Below the pieces are notes generated by a model. The model was not told where the DNA came from and ran no database searches. It worked only from the letters and a program-made list of their open reading frames with translations. This document shows positions 24,973-36,008 of a DNA stretch of 64,000 bases, one piece after another. The position numbers and the translations under genes were made by a program. This DNA comes from Sinonovacula constricta (Eukaryota > Mollusca > Bivalvia > Cardiida > Solecurtidae): contig CM017568.1 in assembly GCA_007844125.1 (NCBI GenBank), positions 6,344,685 through 6,408,684 of the forward strand. The letters run 5' to 3'. The number at the start of each line of letters is the position of its first letter. The stretch's first letter is position 1.

Positions 24973-26665
24973 TTAAAACCTTTGTTGTGTTTTTAAACTT
25001 TAAACTTTATTTTAAATGTTTATATAAGGTAAAACAACAACGTGCCTGCCAGTATTGTGGCTTTAAATATTCTATCAGGAAATATTATAAAGCTTGTGTG
25101 TTTACACTGAATAACGTAATGCAGTTGATCAATACTAAATAATGTATTTCGTTACAGCAATTCGAGTTATGCTGTCATATGGTATAATGGTATGACACTT
25201 AGTGAAACTGGTACATGAAGTTTAAAGTAGTTTCATTGTCATGAAAAATAATGTTGTCACTTTTAAAGATAACAACATGTTTTATATCATAGAAATAAAA
25301 TCCAGTAAAAAGGCTTAAATCACTTTGACCACATCGCTCATTTATTCTGATTTGTCATTGATCTTCTTTTACAGTTTCCTATCATTAACACAACTTAAGG
25401 TGGGTCATCGTCTCATTACAATTACACACAATGATCTCTGGAGCAATTATTAACGCTAGAGTGCAGCTACATTTATAATAATTTTCCTCTCTTCACTCTC
25501 TGTTATTCTTCATAATATTAAAATGAACAACCAATACCGTAATTCAACAGCTTTCCGGTTTCTTCAAATATACTTTTATATATGTATCTTATATTTTTAC
25601 CTTGTATTAAATGGGCTATGAATATCTCACGTGCTTATCCACAATAAAGATTTTATCTGCGACAATTAATTACCTTTAAGTGTGTCACAAAATAATGTCT
25701 TTGCGTTCTCGACGAATATTTTTAAGCGAAGCTAACCATGCTTTGCACACACTAACCAAGGTCACGGTGATCCAAAAACCAAAAAGACACACCAAGTCGT
25801 TTTCAAATACATTTATGATCATTAAAGCGAAGTCCAGCTCTTTTGGCGGAGGATGAATTCAGACAAATGGATGCTGGAGACCTTCCCTAATTGAATCCTT
25901 TGCCCAGAAATGGGTGAGCGGCTTAGCAGTTACAATTCAGCAACTCAACCACTACTCTACGGACACACCAACACACAAGCTGTCCATATATGGCTACAGC
26001 TAATACCGATTGCTGCGTACAGACCTGTTATTAGATACATATTTGACATATAATATTAACAACCCTCATGTGTGTGACCATCAGATTATGCTCATTACAA
26101 TTATAATCGCAAAGAAATGTTACAGAGTTTGCAAAAGTGAAAACAATATATATAACTAAGTAAAGCCTTAAATAGTTCCATGTAAATGTTATTCTCAAAA
26201 CAACATGACATTGACAGACAATAATAACACATTCCTTACTAGCTGGCATGATAGAAGACTGGGAGCTACGTGCAAAGTGTGGTTAGGGAGACACTGTTTT
26301 ACTTGATTACCAATAAGATACAGAGTCTTGACACCTTTATGAGAACATTCCTTTAGGTCTTTCTATCTTACATTGTATCTGGTAAAAGGATGTCTAAAAA
26401 TATTAATCTTAAAAAATACTTCCTGAAAAAGGGTAAAATGAAAACCACACTGTCAAGATTTTATTTACAGTTGGAAAGGACGCGTAAAGATAATATGCGG
26501 AAGCATTTTAATTGTTTCAACATGCACATTGTGCTTAGAAATATTGAAAGTCACGTTTTAATTTAAAGGAGACATCCCAGATGATGCATATGGAGTTATG
26601 TTTGAAATAGATTTCGTAAACAGTTCGAACACAAACGTAAGGCCTCCAGTTAGGATAACAGCCTA
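24973..26665. other. AT-rich DNA, no gene seen
   Basis: No coding sequence is supported. A GC-richer stretch at about 25850-26030 contains GGGTGAGCGGCTTAGC and GATTGCTGCG. These faintly resemble the head and tail of the SINE at 21.7 and 32.9 kb, too weakly to annotate separately. Confidence 0.45.
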
Positions 26666-26772
26666 TCAGACCCTATTACGTGGTTGTCGATTTGCATTTA
26701 CTGGAGAGATGGGTTTAAAGTCGTAGTGCACTCGATGTCTGGGTTTTAATTTCTCTGCTAGAAATGTTGTAG

Positions 26773-26940
26773 GAGGTTCTAAGGCGGTAACTGTTGGGTT
26801 TGGTCTTTTTATTAAATGACTCATCACAGATTTGTTCTTACTGGTACATTTGGCTTGCATGTTAATACCTTTGTTCTGGGCAATTTCAGGATCTGGTATA
26901 TGTTAAAATGCTGATAGGACTTTGCTATATATTCTTTATT
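26773..26940 (+). repeat. R1-family dispersed repeat, 5'-truncated
   Basis: The core GTTCTAAGGCGGTAACTG is followed by GGTCTTTTTATTAAATGAC, TTGGCTTGCATGTTAATACC and the far end GACTTTGCTATATATTC. The segment upstream of the core is missing or unrecognisable. The minus strand is open over the shared peptide words SHLIKR and TVTALE. Confidence 0.8.
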
Positions 26941-28780
26941 GTCTTTTGATTTCATTTTGCATTTTTTGTTGATGACATTCTGTTTAACTCCTATATACTG
27001 AGTTCTTCGGGAGGTTGATAAAGGTCCTTTAACCTGCTGAAAAAGGAAAGACCTTTCAGACAAAAGGCAAGTAATAGCAGTATTCAAGTCAAAAAGAGCT
27101 CATATTTATTACCGAAGTTAAGATGTGTCGTAATGATATAGATTACATGGATGTTGGCGAAACCAAGGATAACTATGCCATGAGTGTAATCAATATTAAA
27201 ACCGTATAAAAGTTGAAGTTCTTTATCTTGACGGCATTATTTGCAAAATGTTAACAGAGAGAATGGATATTTTTGTTAATGTCATTAGCAGATATATTTC
27301 TGAGCTCAATGTTCATTAGAGCTCTTATCAGTGTAGCAAATCTTGACTATGGAAGATGGCGTGAAGCTTTAATCTTTATACGACACACCGACAATTGATA
27401 TGTCATATGACATCGAACAGGATAAGTTTTAACGTACGTAACTTGAGCCCAAAGAAAGTGATCTAAAATATGCATCCAGTCGTTTTAAGCATGTAGACTC
27501 GCTGTAAAAACGTTTTTTTCTCCTGAGGGCATCACTTGAAGTAAAAGTATGGAATTGTGGAAGTGTCCTTTCTGTTCAAGAAACATGAGTCTGTAAAAGC
27601 TTGAAGTAAAATAAAGGACTTCTCTCTAAAGAAGTCCGACTCTTAGGAACTTTGTTAAAGCATGGGACATAGTGAGTCAGGATTAAGGCCGACAGAGATG
27701 CTCGTACATATTAACATTATCAAAATACAAACCTTTCATGTGTATATGTAATACGATGAAATAATAGGAAGAGAATCGAGCAGACGTGACATTATTTTGA
27801 AGGAAGTAACTACAATGTCATTAATTTGGCAATAACCGGTCAAACGACTTTCTTCACACTATTATTGATTGAAATAGTAACACAATGTCACATACCTATC
27901 AAATCGTCCTTCATTTGGTACAACTGGTATCAATATAGTTTCTTTAGATATTGTACTTTGCGGTATTTGCCTTTATCTTACTTTTGCGTTATTTTATTAT
28001 AAAAGATGTAGAGTAATTAAAATATAATACATACTTTACTATCCTTTTATTTTAGTATTTGTTTAATTCAACTTCCTTCAACAGTACATATGTTTGTCAA
28101 AGGTATCCCCATGAGTCTGGAAAGATAGAATCTATTTTATCGAAATAAAGAAGTTCTTTAGTTTGGTGTAAATCTGTTTTAATAAACATCAAAATATAAA
28201 CAACAAACATTATGTTGTTTCTGATCTTAATAAATATCCTAAGTTTTAAAGCTTTCCGCGTTGTTTTGTATTTCTTACCAAACATAATGTTCCGGCATCA
28301 GATGTGCAGTGTACATCAACGACTCGGGTGAGTCTTGGGAATACAATATTATATTTGCAAGATCCATCAGAAACAAAAATGTTAAAACGGAAAACATGTA
28401 AATGAATTAATCATTGTGTATGCCTAAATATGGAAAGCATTGTGCGTTTTCCTCCTGTTATTAATTTATGGCTTCACATTTTTACAATTAATTCCTTAAA
28501 AAGACGCTTTTCTGTTCCGACAAAAATTGTGCATTTGACGCATATTAACATTTTCAATTCTGCCCTCCACAAAAGTGCCAAATAGTTAACCAAGTCAGTT
28601 TCGAGTTTTGTGTCTCTTGTTTTCATATCTCTTTCGTGATTGTGGTAAACATACTTGAGATGTAATAATACGAGGTGATGGCTTTACATTTAACGTATAA
28701 TAAATTTTAATTTTTACGCAAATTTAGAACGAATACCCATTACACTCTACCGTAGCAACTCACTTTCATAGAACCAAATG
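26941..28780. other. AT-rich DNA, no gene seen
   Basis: Nothing coding is supported. One clean hairpin occurs at 27616-27637 (GGACTTCT, 6-base loop, AGAAGTCC). It is not followed by a feature that would give it meaning. Confidence 0.5.
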
Positions 28781-28789
28781 TTTAAAGTA

Positions 28790-28935
28790 ATCGTGGTCTA
28801 GTGGTCGCGTAGATATCGGAGGTTCGAACCCCGAATCCGACAAGCGACGTTAGTCCTTAAGCAAGAATATTAACATCAGATTGCCCCAGGCCACACTAAC
28901 TGAGTATTGGTATTACCCAGGAAGCGGGTAGCTTA
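28790..28935 (+). mobile_element. tRNA-derived SINE with shortened head
   Basis: A-box word TGGTCTAGTGGT (28794-28805) and a perfect B-box word GGTTCGAACCC (28821-28831) are present. The spacing is only 15 bases, so part of the D/anticodon region is deleted compared with a tRNA. The body has AACTGAGTATTGGTATTACC and CCAGGAAGCGGG, which match in reverse complement the SINE at 29342-29507 (CTTCCTGGGTAGAAC...GTACTCAGG). Both therefore carry one shared body domain. Confidence 0.65.
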
Positions 28936-29341
28936 AAGGTAATCATAGTGATTAAACTACTTGTTTTTAATCGACTATATATTAATACGTTTTAACTAAT
29001 TGCAATATAATTAAGGCCTTTATTTAGGTAGATCATGTTGTGCCAATACTTGAAAAGCATTAAAATTAAATCTTACACTATTAACACTTTACATTTTATA
29101 GCATGTAACTGCATTCCTATGCAACACCTGATTATGCTTATGACGTAAGATTATTCCTTTAGCTGATTAAAATCCGCTTTTGCTAATTACTACTAACCAT
29201 ACAAGCGTATATACATGCATAAAAGGCAATTTATTTTCCAACAACAATGACAACTTTTTTCTGTGCTTAGTTTAAAACTACTTATTTAAAGTCCATGTAT
29301 AAAACAAGTTATTTCAACTTACGTTATTTCCTCACGACTGC

Positions 29342-29507
29342 CCACTTCCTGGGTAGAACAAGTACTCAGGTACTGAGGTCCTGCAGCAATGAGCAGTTAA
29401 CAGACTTGTTCAATGACAAACGTCGCGTGGTCATTTTCTGAGTTCGAAGCCATGGCTCTCCGATCCGGATTCCAACGTCTAAATAACTGGACTATGGACG
29501 CCCACCT
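29342..29507 (-). mobile_element. tRNA-derived SINE sharing the 28.9-kb body domain
   Basis: On the minus strand a tRNA-like head has the A-box word TAGTCCAGTTA (about 29483-29497) and B-box word GGCTTCGAACTCA (29439-29451). About 30 bases separate them, a normal spacing. It ends in the CTTCCTGGGTAG domain at the low-coordinate side. Orientation is opposite to the neighbour at 28790-28935. Confidence 0.6.
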
Positions 29508-29779
29508 TGCTGTCCAGGAAGTTATCACAGATCATTGTATCAAAGGGAACCTTATCAATAATTACATTTATATTTTATGATGCTGTGTGAAAAAAACTGC
29601 TTTTAGAGTACAAACAACGTCTGTGTAAGTTCGGTAAATACATTGTGACGACATTATCCAAAGTTTAGTCGTACACTAACTTTGAAGCATTGTAGCTTCT
29701 CGTAGAGAAAAAAAATACAGGAATAGCGTAAAAAGTGTTCGAATAGCACAAAATGGTATTTGGTGAACGTATATTGGTC

Positions 29780-29830
29780 TGAGATAATGAGAGACGCATA
29801 CTGTTCACTATCCAAGACTACGTCAAAAGA
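29780..29830 (-). pseudogene. Possible decayed copy of the 35.9-kb terminal exon
   Basis: The minus-strand translation here reads SFDVVLDSEQYASLII. It resembles SFDVTSDGMNYGGNSSLII in the exon at 35778-36000, and the underlying DNA also aligns over TTTTGA(C/T)GT and part of the following 50 bases. It lies about 430 bp downstream, in the minus-strand sense, of a broken copy of the companion exon (30249-30418). The resemblance is short and could be chance. Confidence 0.2.
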
Positions 29831-30248
29831 CGCCATTGAAACGATAGTTCTTTTAGAAAAACACGACACATCTTGTTTGGGAGCTGTCGGGGCAAAAGGT
29901 ATGTCAACAGTAGCATAACTTGTAAGTCATTAGTGGGTGTAAAAACAAGTGGTGCAAAAAGTACAGTGTTGTAAGTCGCAGTGTTACTATAAGTTATTCA
30001 TGAAGAGCTCGAAAAGAGATGGTTTCAAATTGGAATTTTCAAAATTTGTGTTTCATTATATTGTTATTTTTTAAAGGTGGTAATCGCCAGTTTGCCTATA
30101 TACAATGTTTGTTGTAATATAGGATGCATTCTTAGGGAAAGCTGGGCATAATGTCTACATTAACTCTTACCATAATCTAATCAATGACGATTTTGTATAC
30201 TACCTTTGTTGTTAGACAGTCCATTTCATGAAAACACCGCTTTAAATT

Positions 30249-30418
30249 GTCATTCCTTCCAAATCATTAGCACGATGGAGATTTCTGCTACAAAAGACCT
30301 CTGTGTATAAGCAAATTTATGGATGGTCATATAAAGTAATCTCAAAAGTAAGTGGTCACGTGAATTTCCTAGTTTAAAATAGCAAATTGTGCAGCGTGGC
30401 TCAGATAGAAAATACCTT
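30249..30418 (-). pseudogene. Decayed copy of the membrane-spanning exon (copy c)
   Basis: The DNA matches the copy at 62585-62756 over the word TATCTGAGCCACGCTGCA and over GTGACCACTTA. It matches the copy at 61030-61210 over TGATTTGGAAGGAATGAC near its 3' end. In the minus-strand sense it begins GIFYLSHAAQFAI and then meets an in-frame TAG and further stops. The acceptor AG of the open copy is replaced by an A run. A sequence word shared 5' of all three copies (GGGCCCAAAATGTCGG on the plus strand near 30541) supports common origin by duplication of the exon with flanking intron. Confidence 0.55.
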
Positions 30419-30529
30419 TTTGCTATGACTAGCGGGGTATTTTGCTTTCCAATTTAATTCTGTAGAGCATCAATTAACAGTATTTCTCTAGATATATTCA
30501 TTTTACAATAATTTACTTGGTGTTTTGAG

Positions 30530-30565
30530 AGTAAAAAAGGTGGGCCCAAAATGTCGGATATTACC
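30530..30565 (-). repeat. Conserved flank 5' of the membrane exon (copy c)
   Basis: TGGGCCCAAAATGTCGGATA here corresponds to TGGTCCAAAATGTCAGATAA at 61318-61337 and TGGCCCAAACTATCGGATAC at 62881-62900. Each lies about 110-130 bases on the 5' side (minus-strand sense) of an exon copy. It may be intron sequence or a second small exon. Confidence 0.5.
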
Positions 30566-31047
30566 TTTAAAGTGTAATCATTTAATTAAAAGATTGTCAA
30601 ATATAAACAATAAAAAATATAAAAAAATACCTTGCATATTGACATTTATTCTTTCAATACCCACATATGATGGTCGGACGTTGGATGCCATATCATATCT
30701 TCGAAAGATATTTGTGGTTAAACAATACAGGTATAGGGAAAATATCTTAAACATATCTGGAAAATATTTTATATTATTCACAATATGATCTTAATGTTGT
30801 GTACTTTAACAGTATTTGTTCCATACCCATACATTTATATACAAAACCATTTATAAACGTCTTTCATCACCATTATTTCTTCAGTAACAGTGATATTTGG
30901 AGAATGGTCTATGGAATATTGATGCATCGTAATCAAGGACTGTTGTGCATTTCTACTATGTTATCTTTTTTCTTGTTTTTATATACATTTGATATTTTTT
31001 CATTTTTTTACGAATTTAAGGAATTTTTATAAGAATATATGACAAAT

Positions 31048-31360
31048 AGGTAAATAAGAAAAGGTCCTATCAAAACTTCACAGATATTTAAATTTTATCT
31101 ACCAGTAGACAAAGGCAAACAAGGTAAATGCAAATGTGACAAAACACAGAGACGAGACATAACACACATAAAGAAAAACCATCAGTTACCGCCTTGGAAC
31201 GGTCAATCGGCAAAAGGGCCAACTGGGGTGCTTAAACCTGGATTGTGGAGCGCTCCAACCTCGCACTTCTGAAGGTTTTTCTAGCAAACAAACAGTGTAA
31301 ATAACAACATCCCGTCAAAGTGAAATAACTAACAGTAAGCACCTGCATCGGGAGTTAAAA
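31048..31360 (-). repeat. R1-related composite element (31-kb copy)
   Basis: This element has three parts in order. First is AGGTAAATAAGAAAAGGTCC with a CACAGATATTTAAATTTTAT continuation (shared with 46.5 and 51.26 kb). Second is AGACAAAGGCAAACAAGGTA to GACGAGACATAACAC (shared, inverted, with 51818-51900). Third is the R1 core CAGTTACCGCCTTGGAACGG with a right flank ending GCACCTGCATCGGGAG (shared with 46.7 kb). R1 therefore looks like one end of a longer mobile element whose other parts are usually lost. Confidence 0.65.
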
Positions 31361-31364
31361 CAGA

Positions 31365-31510
31365 TACTAAAGTCCTATAAGCATTGTAACATATACCAAA
31401 CCCTGAATAGGCATAGGACAAAGGAATTCACAGGTAAGCCAAATGTAAAAGTAAGAACAAGTCTGTTATGAGTCCTTAAAAATGAGCATACACAACAGTT
31501 GCCACCAAGA
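31365..31510 (-). repeat. R1-family repeat, adjacent partial copy
   Basis: Directly after the composite element, AAAGTCCTATAAGCATTGTAAC through CTGTTATGAGTCC to ACAACAGTTGCC follows the order of the 42.4-kb R1 copy. This is a second, partial element in the same orientation. Confidence 0.6.
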
Positions 31511-32895
31511 CTATTGATAAATAGACAGAAAAAACATAGAAATCTTTTACAGTTGAATGATTGTAACTATTTTCATTTTATATTACTATTATTTATGTCG
31601 TATGGTTATTGATATTGTACGCTAAATTATTCAGTTGCTTACAAATATTAAAACACTTTCTATTTTGTCTTTCGGATTATTGATATAGGAGATGACTATA
31701 ATTCAAAACATATTTTACCGATGGCACTAAACTGTTCACAATGGTGAATACAAATAATTTAAATGGCAGGTGCAAATAAAATAAAATGATATCTCATTTT
31801 CCGCAAAGAGGGAAAATGAAAATACAAACGAACCAATAAACGACCTCAATAGCAAAAGAATAGTTAACCGTCTTCATTTTCTAGCTGGACCCTTTAAATA
31901 AATAGAAACAATTTTAACCATTAGTTATACAACTGAATTGTGAATAAATTAAAATTTTGTGCGGATCTTAAATAAAACAAAGAAATGAAATTTTATTTGC
32001 TTTGGTGTCTGTGAGTCGTCCAAGAATAGGCTCTTTACTCATTATACAGTAACGTTTTTTAATTTCGAACACTTTGTTAAATTCAAGGTCTCAGTTGTTT
32101 TAATTGCATTGATTGCATAATGTAATGTACAGTTAGGGTTTAGTTTTTTAACATGGGTTATGTTCGTAAGATAATAGGGGCTAATACAAAATTACCAATT
32201 AAGTCGACATTAAATATTGTATTTTAAATTCGATTCTTTGAATATACTAATAAGACTAGTTTATTTAGTTCATAGGTAATTAAAATTGCTAAATTAAACT
32301 TACATGTACCTTTCAGAGTTTCATGAATGCCACTTCCTATCATTTAACGTTCTCATTGTGTGTGCAGAGATATATCGAAACAAGTATTATAAAATTATTG
32401 GCAGATGGTGAAAACATTTGATAACTCATTGTGATCGTTGCAAATTAATTCCTTCTTCGGACAAATAAGAGTTTTAAAAGTTTGTTTATAAATCGCCAAA
32501 TGTATTTGACACTTCTCATTTCCACTCAACAACATAGCCCTTTCTCACAGTTTACCACGTCAAAATCAATGCTGAATCTGTTCCAGGAATAAGTATGGTT
32601 TACTGCCATCCTCCCCGACGATATGTATAAGTTAACAAAGTCTTACGAGTATGAGAAGTATATTATTACCGGAATCATAAATTAACCTTAATATAAACTA
32701 CTTCTATCAAGCCCTATAATCATTTATTATCGAGACGTAGTATATAATTTTTAAATCTGTAGGTTGAAAGACTGATATAGAGTTTCTTGACGAATTAACG
32801 AGTTCCTTGACAGATTTTTTTCAAATCGCAAGTGGATGACTTTTGTGCAAGTTCTGTTAGTGTAAATTAATTTAAAACAAAGCAAACGTAATGTA
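31511..32895. other. AT-rich DNA, no gene seen
   Basis: Nothing beyond AT-rich sequence and short homopolymers is recognisable on either strand. Confidence 0.5.
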
Positions 32896-33046
32896 GGAAG
32901 GTCTTCCTGCTGACCCGCGGTGCGCCGGTGGCTCTACCTAGGCATTTGTCTGGGGGTCTTCCTCCACCAAATCAGCTTGGCATCGCTATAGTGCCCATAA
33001 CTGGTCGCTGCGATGAAAAACAAAACAAACAAAAACAAAACAGTGA
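32896..33046 (+). mobile_element. 5'-truncated SINE with (AAAC)n-type tail
   Basis: The body matches the SINE at 21.8 kb (CCGCGGTGCGCCGGTGGCTC, then CCTAGGCATTTGTCTGGG). It continues through CTTCCTCCACCAAATCAGC and GGTCGCTGCGATG into an A-rich AAAACAAAC tail. The tRNA-like head is absent, which is typical of 5' truncation during target-primed reverse transcription. Confidence 0.65.
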
Positions 33047-35777
33047 AAAAAGTGCACATGCGCGATATAACCAACAGCTGCAACGTTCCTTGTGGAGATT
33101 TATTTTATTTTAATTTATAAAATAGTGTGAACCTTTTGTGTACGTATTGGATTTGTCAGCATTTTCAAACGTGACAATTATATTTAATCAACACTTGAGG
33201 ACAGCGAAATGTATTATATAAAATAATTAACAGGTGCAGACAATTGCAAAGGACAAGTGTATGCACAGGGCCTGGCTTTCAACTTTTTCAACTGGCAATA
33301 CACTTTTAACCTGCAAAATCAATGGTTATGTTAAAACTTGTATAAGTGTACAAGTGCAAAACAACAATATGTCTAGAGATCATATGTATGCACAGTGGTA
33401 GAGCAATGGATAAACATATAATAGGCTTACGTTTCATACAGGTCAAGGTATCTTTCCTATTGTCGCTTCAATTAAATCTTTCCTTCTTTCTTTTTGTAGT
33501 CTTCAATAGTACCTCTGCTAAATAAACAGACGATTTTTATACCGACATAGAGAATAAAAACAAACAAAAAAGGACTTGCTTGGAATTTGAAATGAGACAC
33601 ACTTAATGACAAAGGTCACAGGCAAAATTATACTAAATGTAACATATAAAACGTGAAAGAATCGAGTCAAAATTGCATCGCCATGTATCCAGCTACTGCA
33701 ACTCTTTTATCACACAGTTTATTGCAATCGGAATGGCAACTTAACACGTAAAATGTAGAACCTTTAAGTAACTCTGCTATAGAGTACAACGTAAACACAA
33801 CATCAATACAATAAACGCATTTTATTAAGTGCTTTTCGCGAACACTGTAACATTAAACGTAAGGTAATTACCTACAGACATTAAATGGACATGCGATCAC
33901 TGAAAACGAAAATGGTTTACTTAGCTTAAATCAACATAACGTAGTAAATCCAAGTTAACACATAAAGTTTATATATGACAATGTACTTATTTCATGACTT
34001 TTGGGTGAAAGGATGAGAACTGACAGTAAAAATAAACACTCTGGCACACAGTAAAATGATAGAGTTCTAAATTTCACTCTGTGTCTCAACGGAGGTGATT
34101 ATAGTATGGCAAAAACAATTGATTAAACTAAAGTTCAAAGACGAAATGATCATGAAATAAAATGTTGCGCTACGCGTGAAAATATTTTGTTCATGGACCA
34201 CTTGTGAAATAAAATACAATCATACACAATCGTTAAATATCCCCTACCTTATATGTCTAAAAGGAAGTGTTGTTTTGAAAAAGGCCAGAAGCTTGCCATA
34301 CAAATTGGATGCTTTGTTTTATATATATATGTATATATTATAATAAATACATGATATGTATTTGCTATGGTTACAGCAGATCATGCTTTATTCTCCTATC
34401 CATTTCTGCTGAAAGTCTGCAGTCTGCCTATAAAATCATTGCTCATATCAGCCAAATTCATAAAACAAATAGCCATTTGTATTATAACATGTTTGCATGT
34501 GAAATACTCCATGATTGTTGTGTATATAATGGCATCGGAAATCAATTATTTCAGTGCCATATTTTGTCGATGCATGCAACATTAATCTTAAACAGATTCC
34601 CTGAAGAAATTAAATGTGTTGCAGTTGCTGCGTGCTAACGCGAAACATTTTAATTTTTCGGCGTTAATATATATTTATTGGGAAATAACCAATGCAACAA
34701 AATAGTGCGCTAACCTTCCTGCAAACAAAGTTGTATCCTATGTCAGCGCATTCTTTAACCTACGAAAATAAGCACATACATTAAAATATATAAGCACTTT
34801 TTAGTGGAAACACTATGCAGTGCTAAAAATGTTCATTTTTCTGACATTTGGGATTGTGGTCCTTCCTCAATAGTTTCTTTTCCAATGCAATAATTTTTGG
34901 TTTTGGTACTTTAGTAAATTTTGGTGTTGTCAAATATCAAGACGTCCCTCTCGTCAGTACAGATTATACTGCATCGCCTTTCTGATTCACAAAATGCTGG
35001 ATTCATCATGCTTAGAATGTTACAAATAAGGAAAATTTAGTAGAAAATGTTCAATGTGGTGAATTTATTTACCAATTTGTTTAACACGTTTCCACATCAA
35101 ATTTAAACATGAATATGTTAATATATGTAGTAAATGTAAATCTTCACTACTATTGAACACAAGCCTTGCTATGTACACTTATTGAGAGGCCGTTGTGTTT
35201 CTCTGATTTTTTATAAACCTGTACATAGACGTTTGTAAAACACCCCAGCTGTGTCCTATTCCTTGGCCCTAGAATAATTAGGAGCAAAGCTTAGTCTCTC
35301 GATGCTGAGGCAATATAATTTGGCTAATATCTATCTGCGGCTAAATTTCAGAAGACTGTATGAAGGCCAGACAGGTCTAGAAACTTTAGGCAAATTCAGA
35401 TTTTCAAGAACATATTGCAGCAATCAGTGTCCTTGTAGACCGTTAGAGTTTATGTTTATCCTTTTGGTAGTTATCTTCATTTCTGTTCGTACCATTGTCT
35501 TTAACTCTATATGTATTTTCAATAATGCTTTAGAGAATGGCAGTTTTACACTGTACCATTTTAGCATAGCCTACCTATGCTACACCTATGATACACCTAC
35601 TGTTTTTACTTTTGGTCATAGAGCATATTGTGAACACGCTATTGCGTCCTTTATGAAATGAACGGCAATAGGAAAGAACTAACAAGAACATATATGTAAT
35701 TAATCAGTAAACATCTGACATCCTTTTTTTCCTAACGTTTTTATGACGTTCGCATGTCTTTATTGGCTTATATTTTG
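33047..35777. other. AT-rich DNA, no gene seen
   Basis: Two plus-strand open stretches occur (34309-34638 and 35302-35661). They are rich in Ile, Tyr, Cys and Phe as expected from AT-rich DNA, with no motif, splice context or CpG-rich upstream region, and I do not call them genes. Confidence 0.5.
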
Positions 35778-36000
35778 TCAGAGACTATGATTTATAAACA
35801 TACATAAACATTCACGTTGCACTTCATTCCGGATATGATGCTTAATAAAAGTTAAAAATGTTATGAACCAATAAGATGATCTTCGTCTAAGGACAGAGTC
35901 TAATATTCTGATAAAAGCGACAAAGACAAAGTAGAAGATAATTAGCGAAGAATTGCCGCCATAATTCATTCCGTCGCTGGTGACATCAAAACTGTAGTAG
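35778..36000 (-). CDS. Possible 3' terminal exon of a membrane protein (weakly ninjurin-like)
   Basis: After an AG at 36001-36002 (alternative AG nine bases further in, also in phase), the minus strand is open to a stop at 35778-35780. It reads YYSFDVTSDGMNYGGN followed by one hydrophobic helix (SLIIFYFVFVAFIRILDSVL) and a basic tail. Both possible acceptors need a donor in phase 2. That is what the exon at 61030-61210 has, and the splice would give ...HLD-V-... across the join. Ninjurins end with a similar Asn-rich loop plus hydrophobic helix, but the resemblance is loose. The implied intron is 25 kb and contains the LINE and SINEs, so the two exons may instead belong to separate copies. Confidence 0.35.
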
Positions 36001-36008
36001 CTGTTCAA

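Noticed and set aside
27616..27637. 8-bp stem, 6-base loop hairpin
   Set aside because: A single hairpin without neighbouring gene or conserved motif. Bacterial-type termination does not apply here.
34309..34638. 109-codon plus-strand frame
   Set aside because: AT-driven composition (Ile, Tyr, Cys), no motif, no splice or promoter context.
35302..35661. 119-codon plus-strand frame
   Set aside because: No recognisable domain, typical chance composition, no supporting signals.
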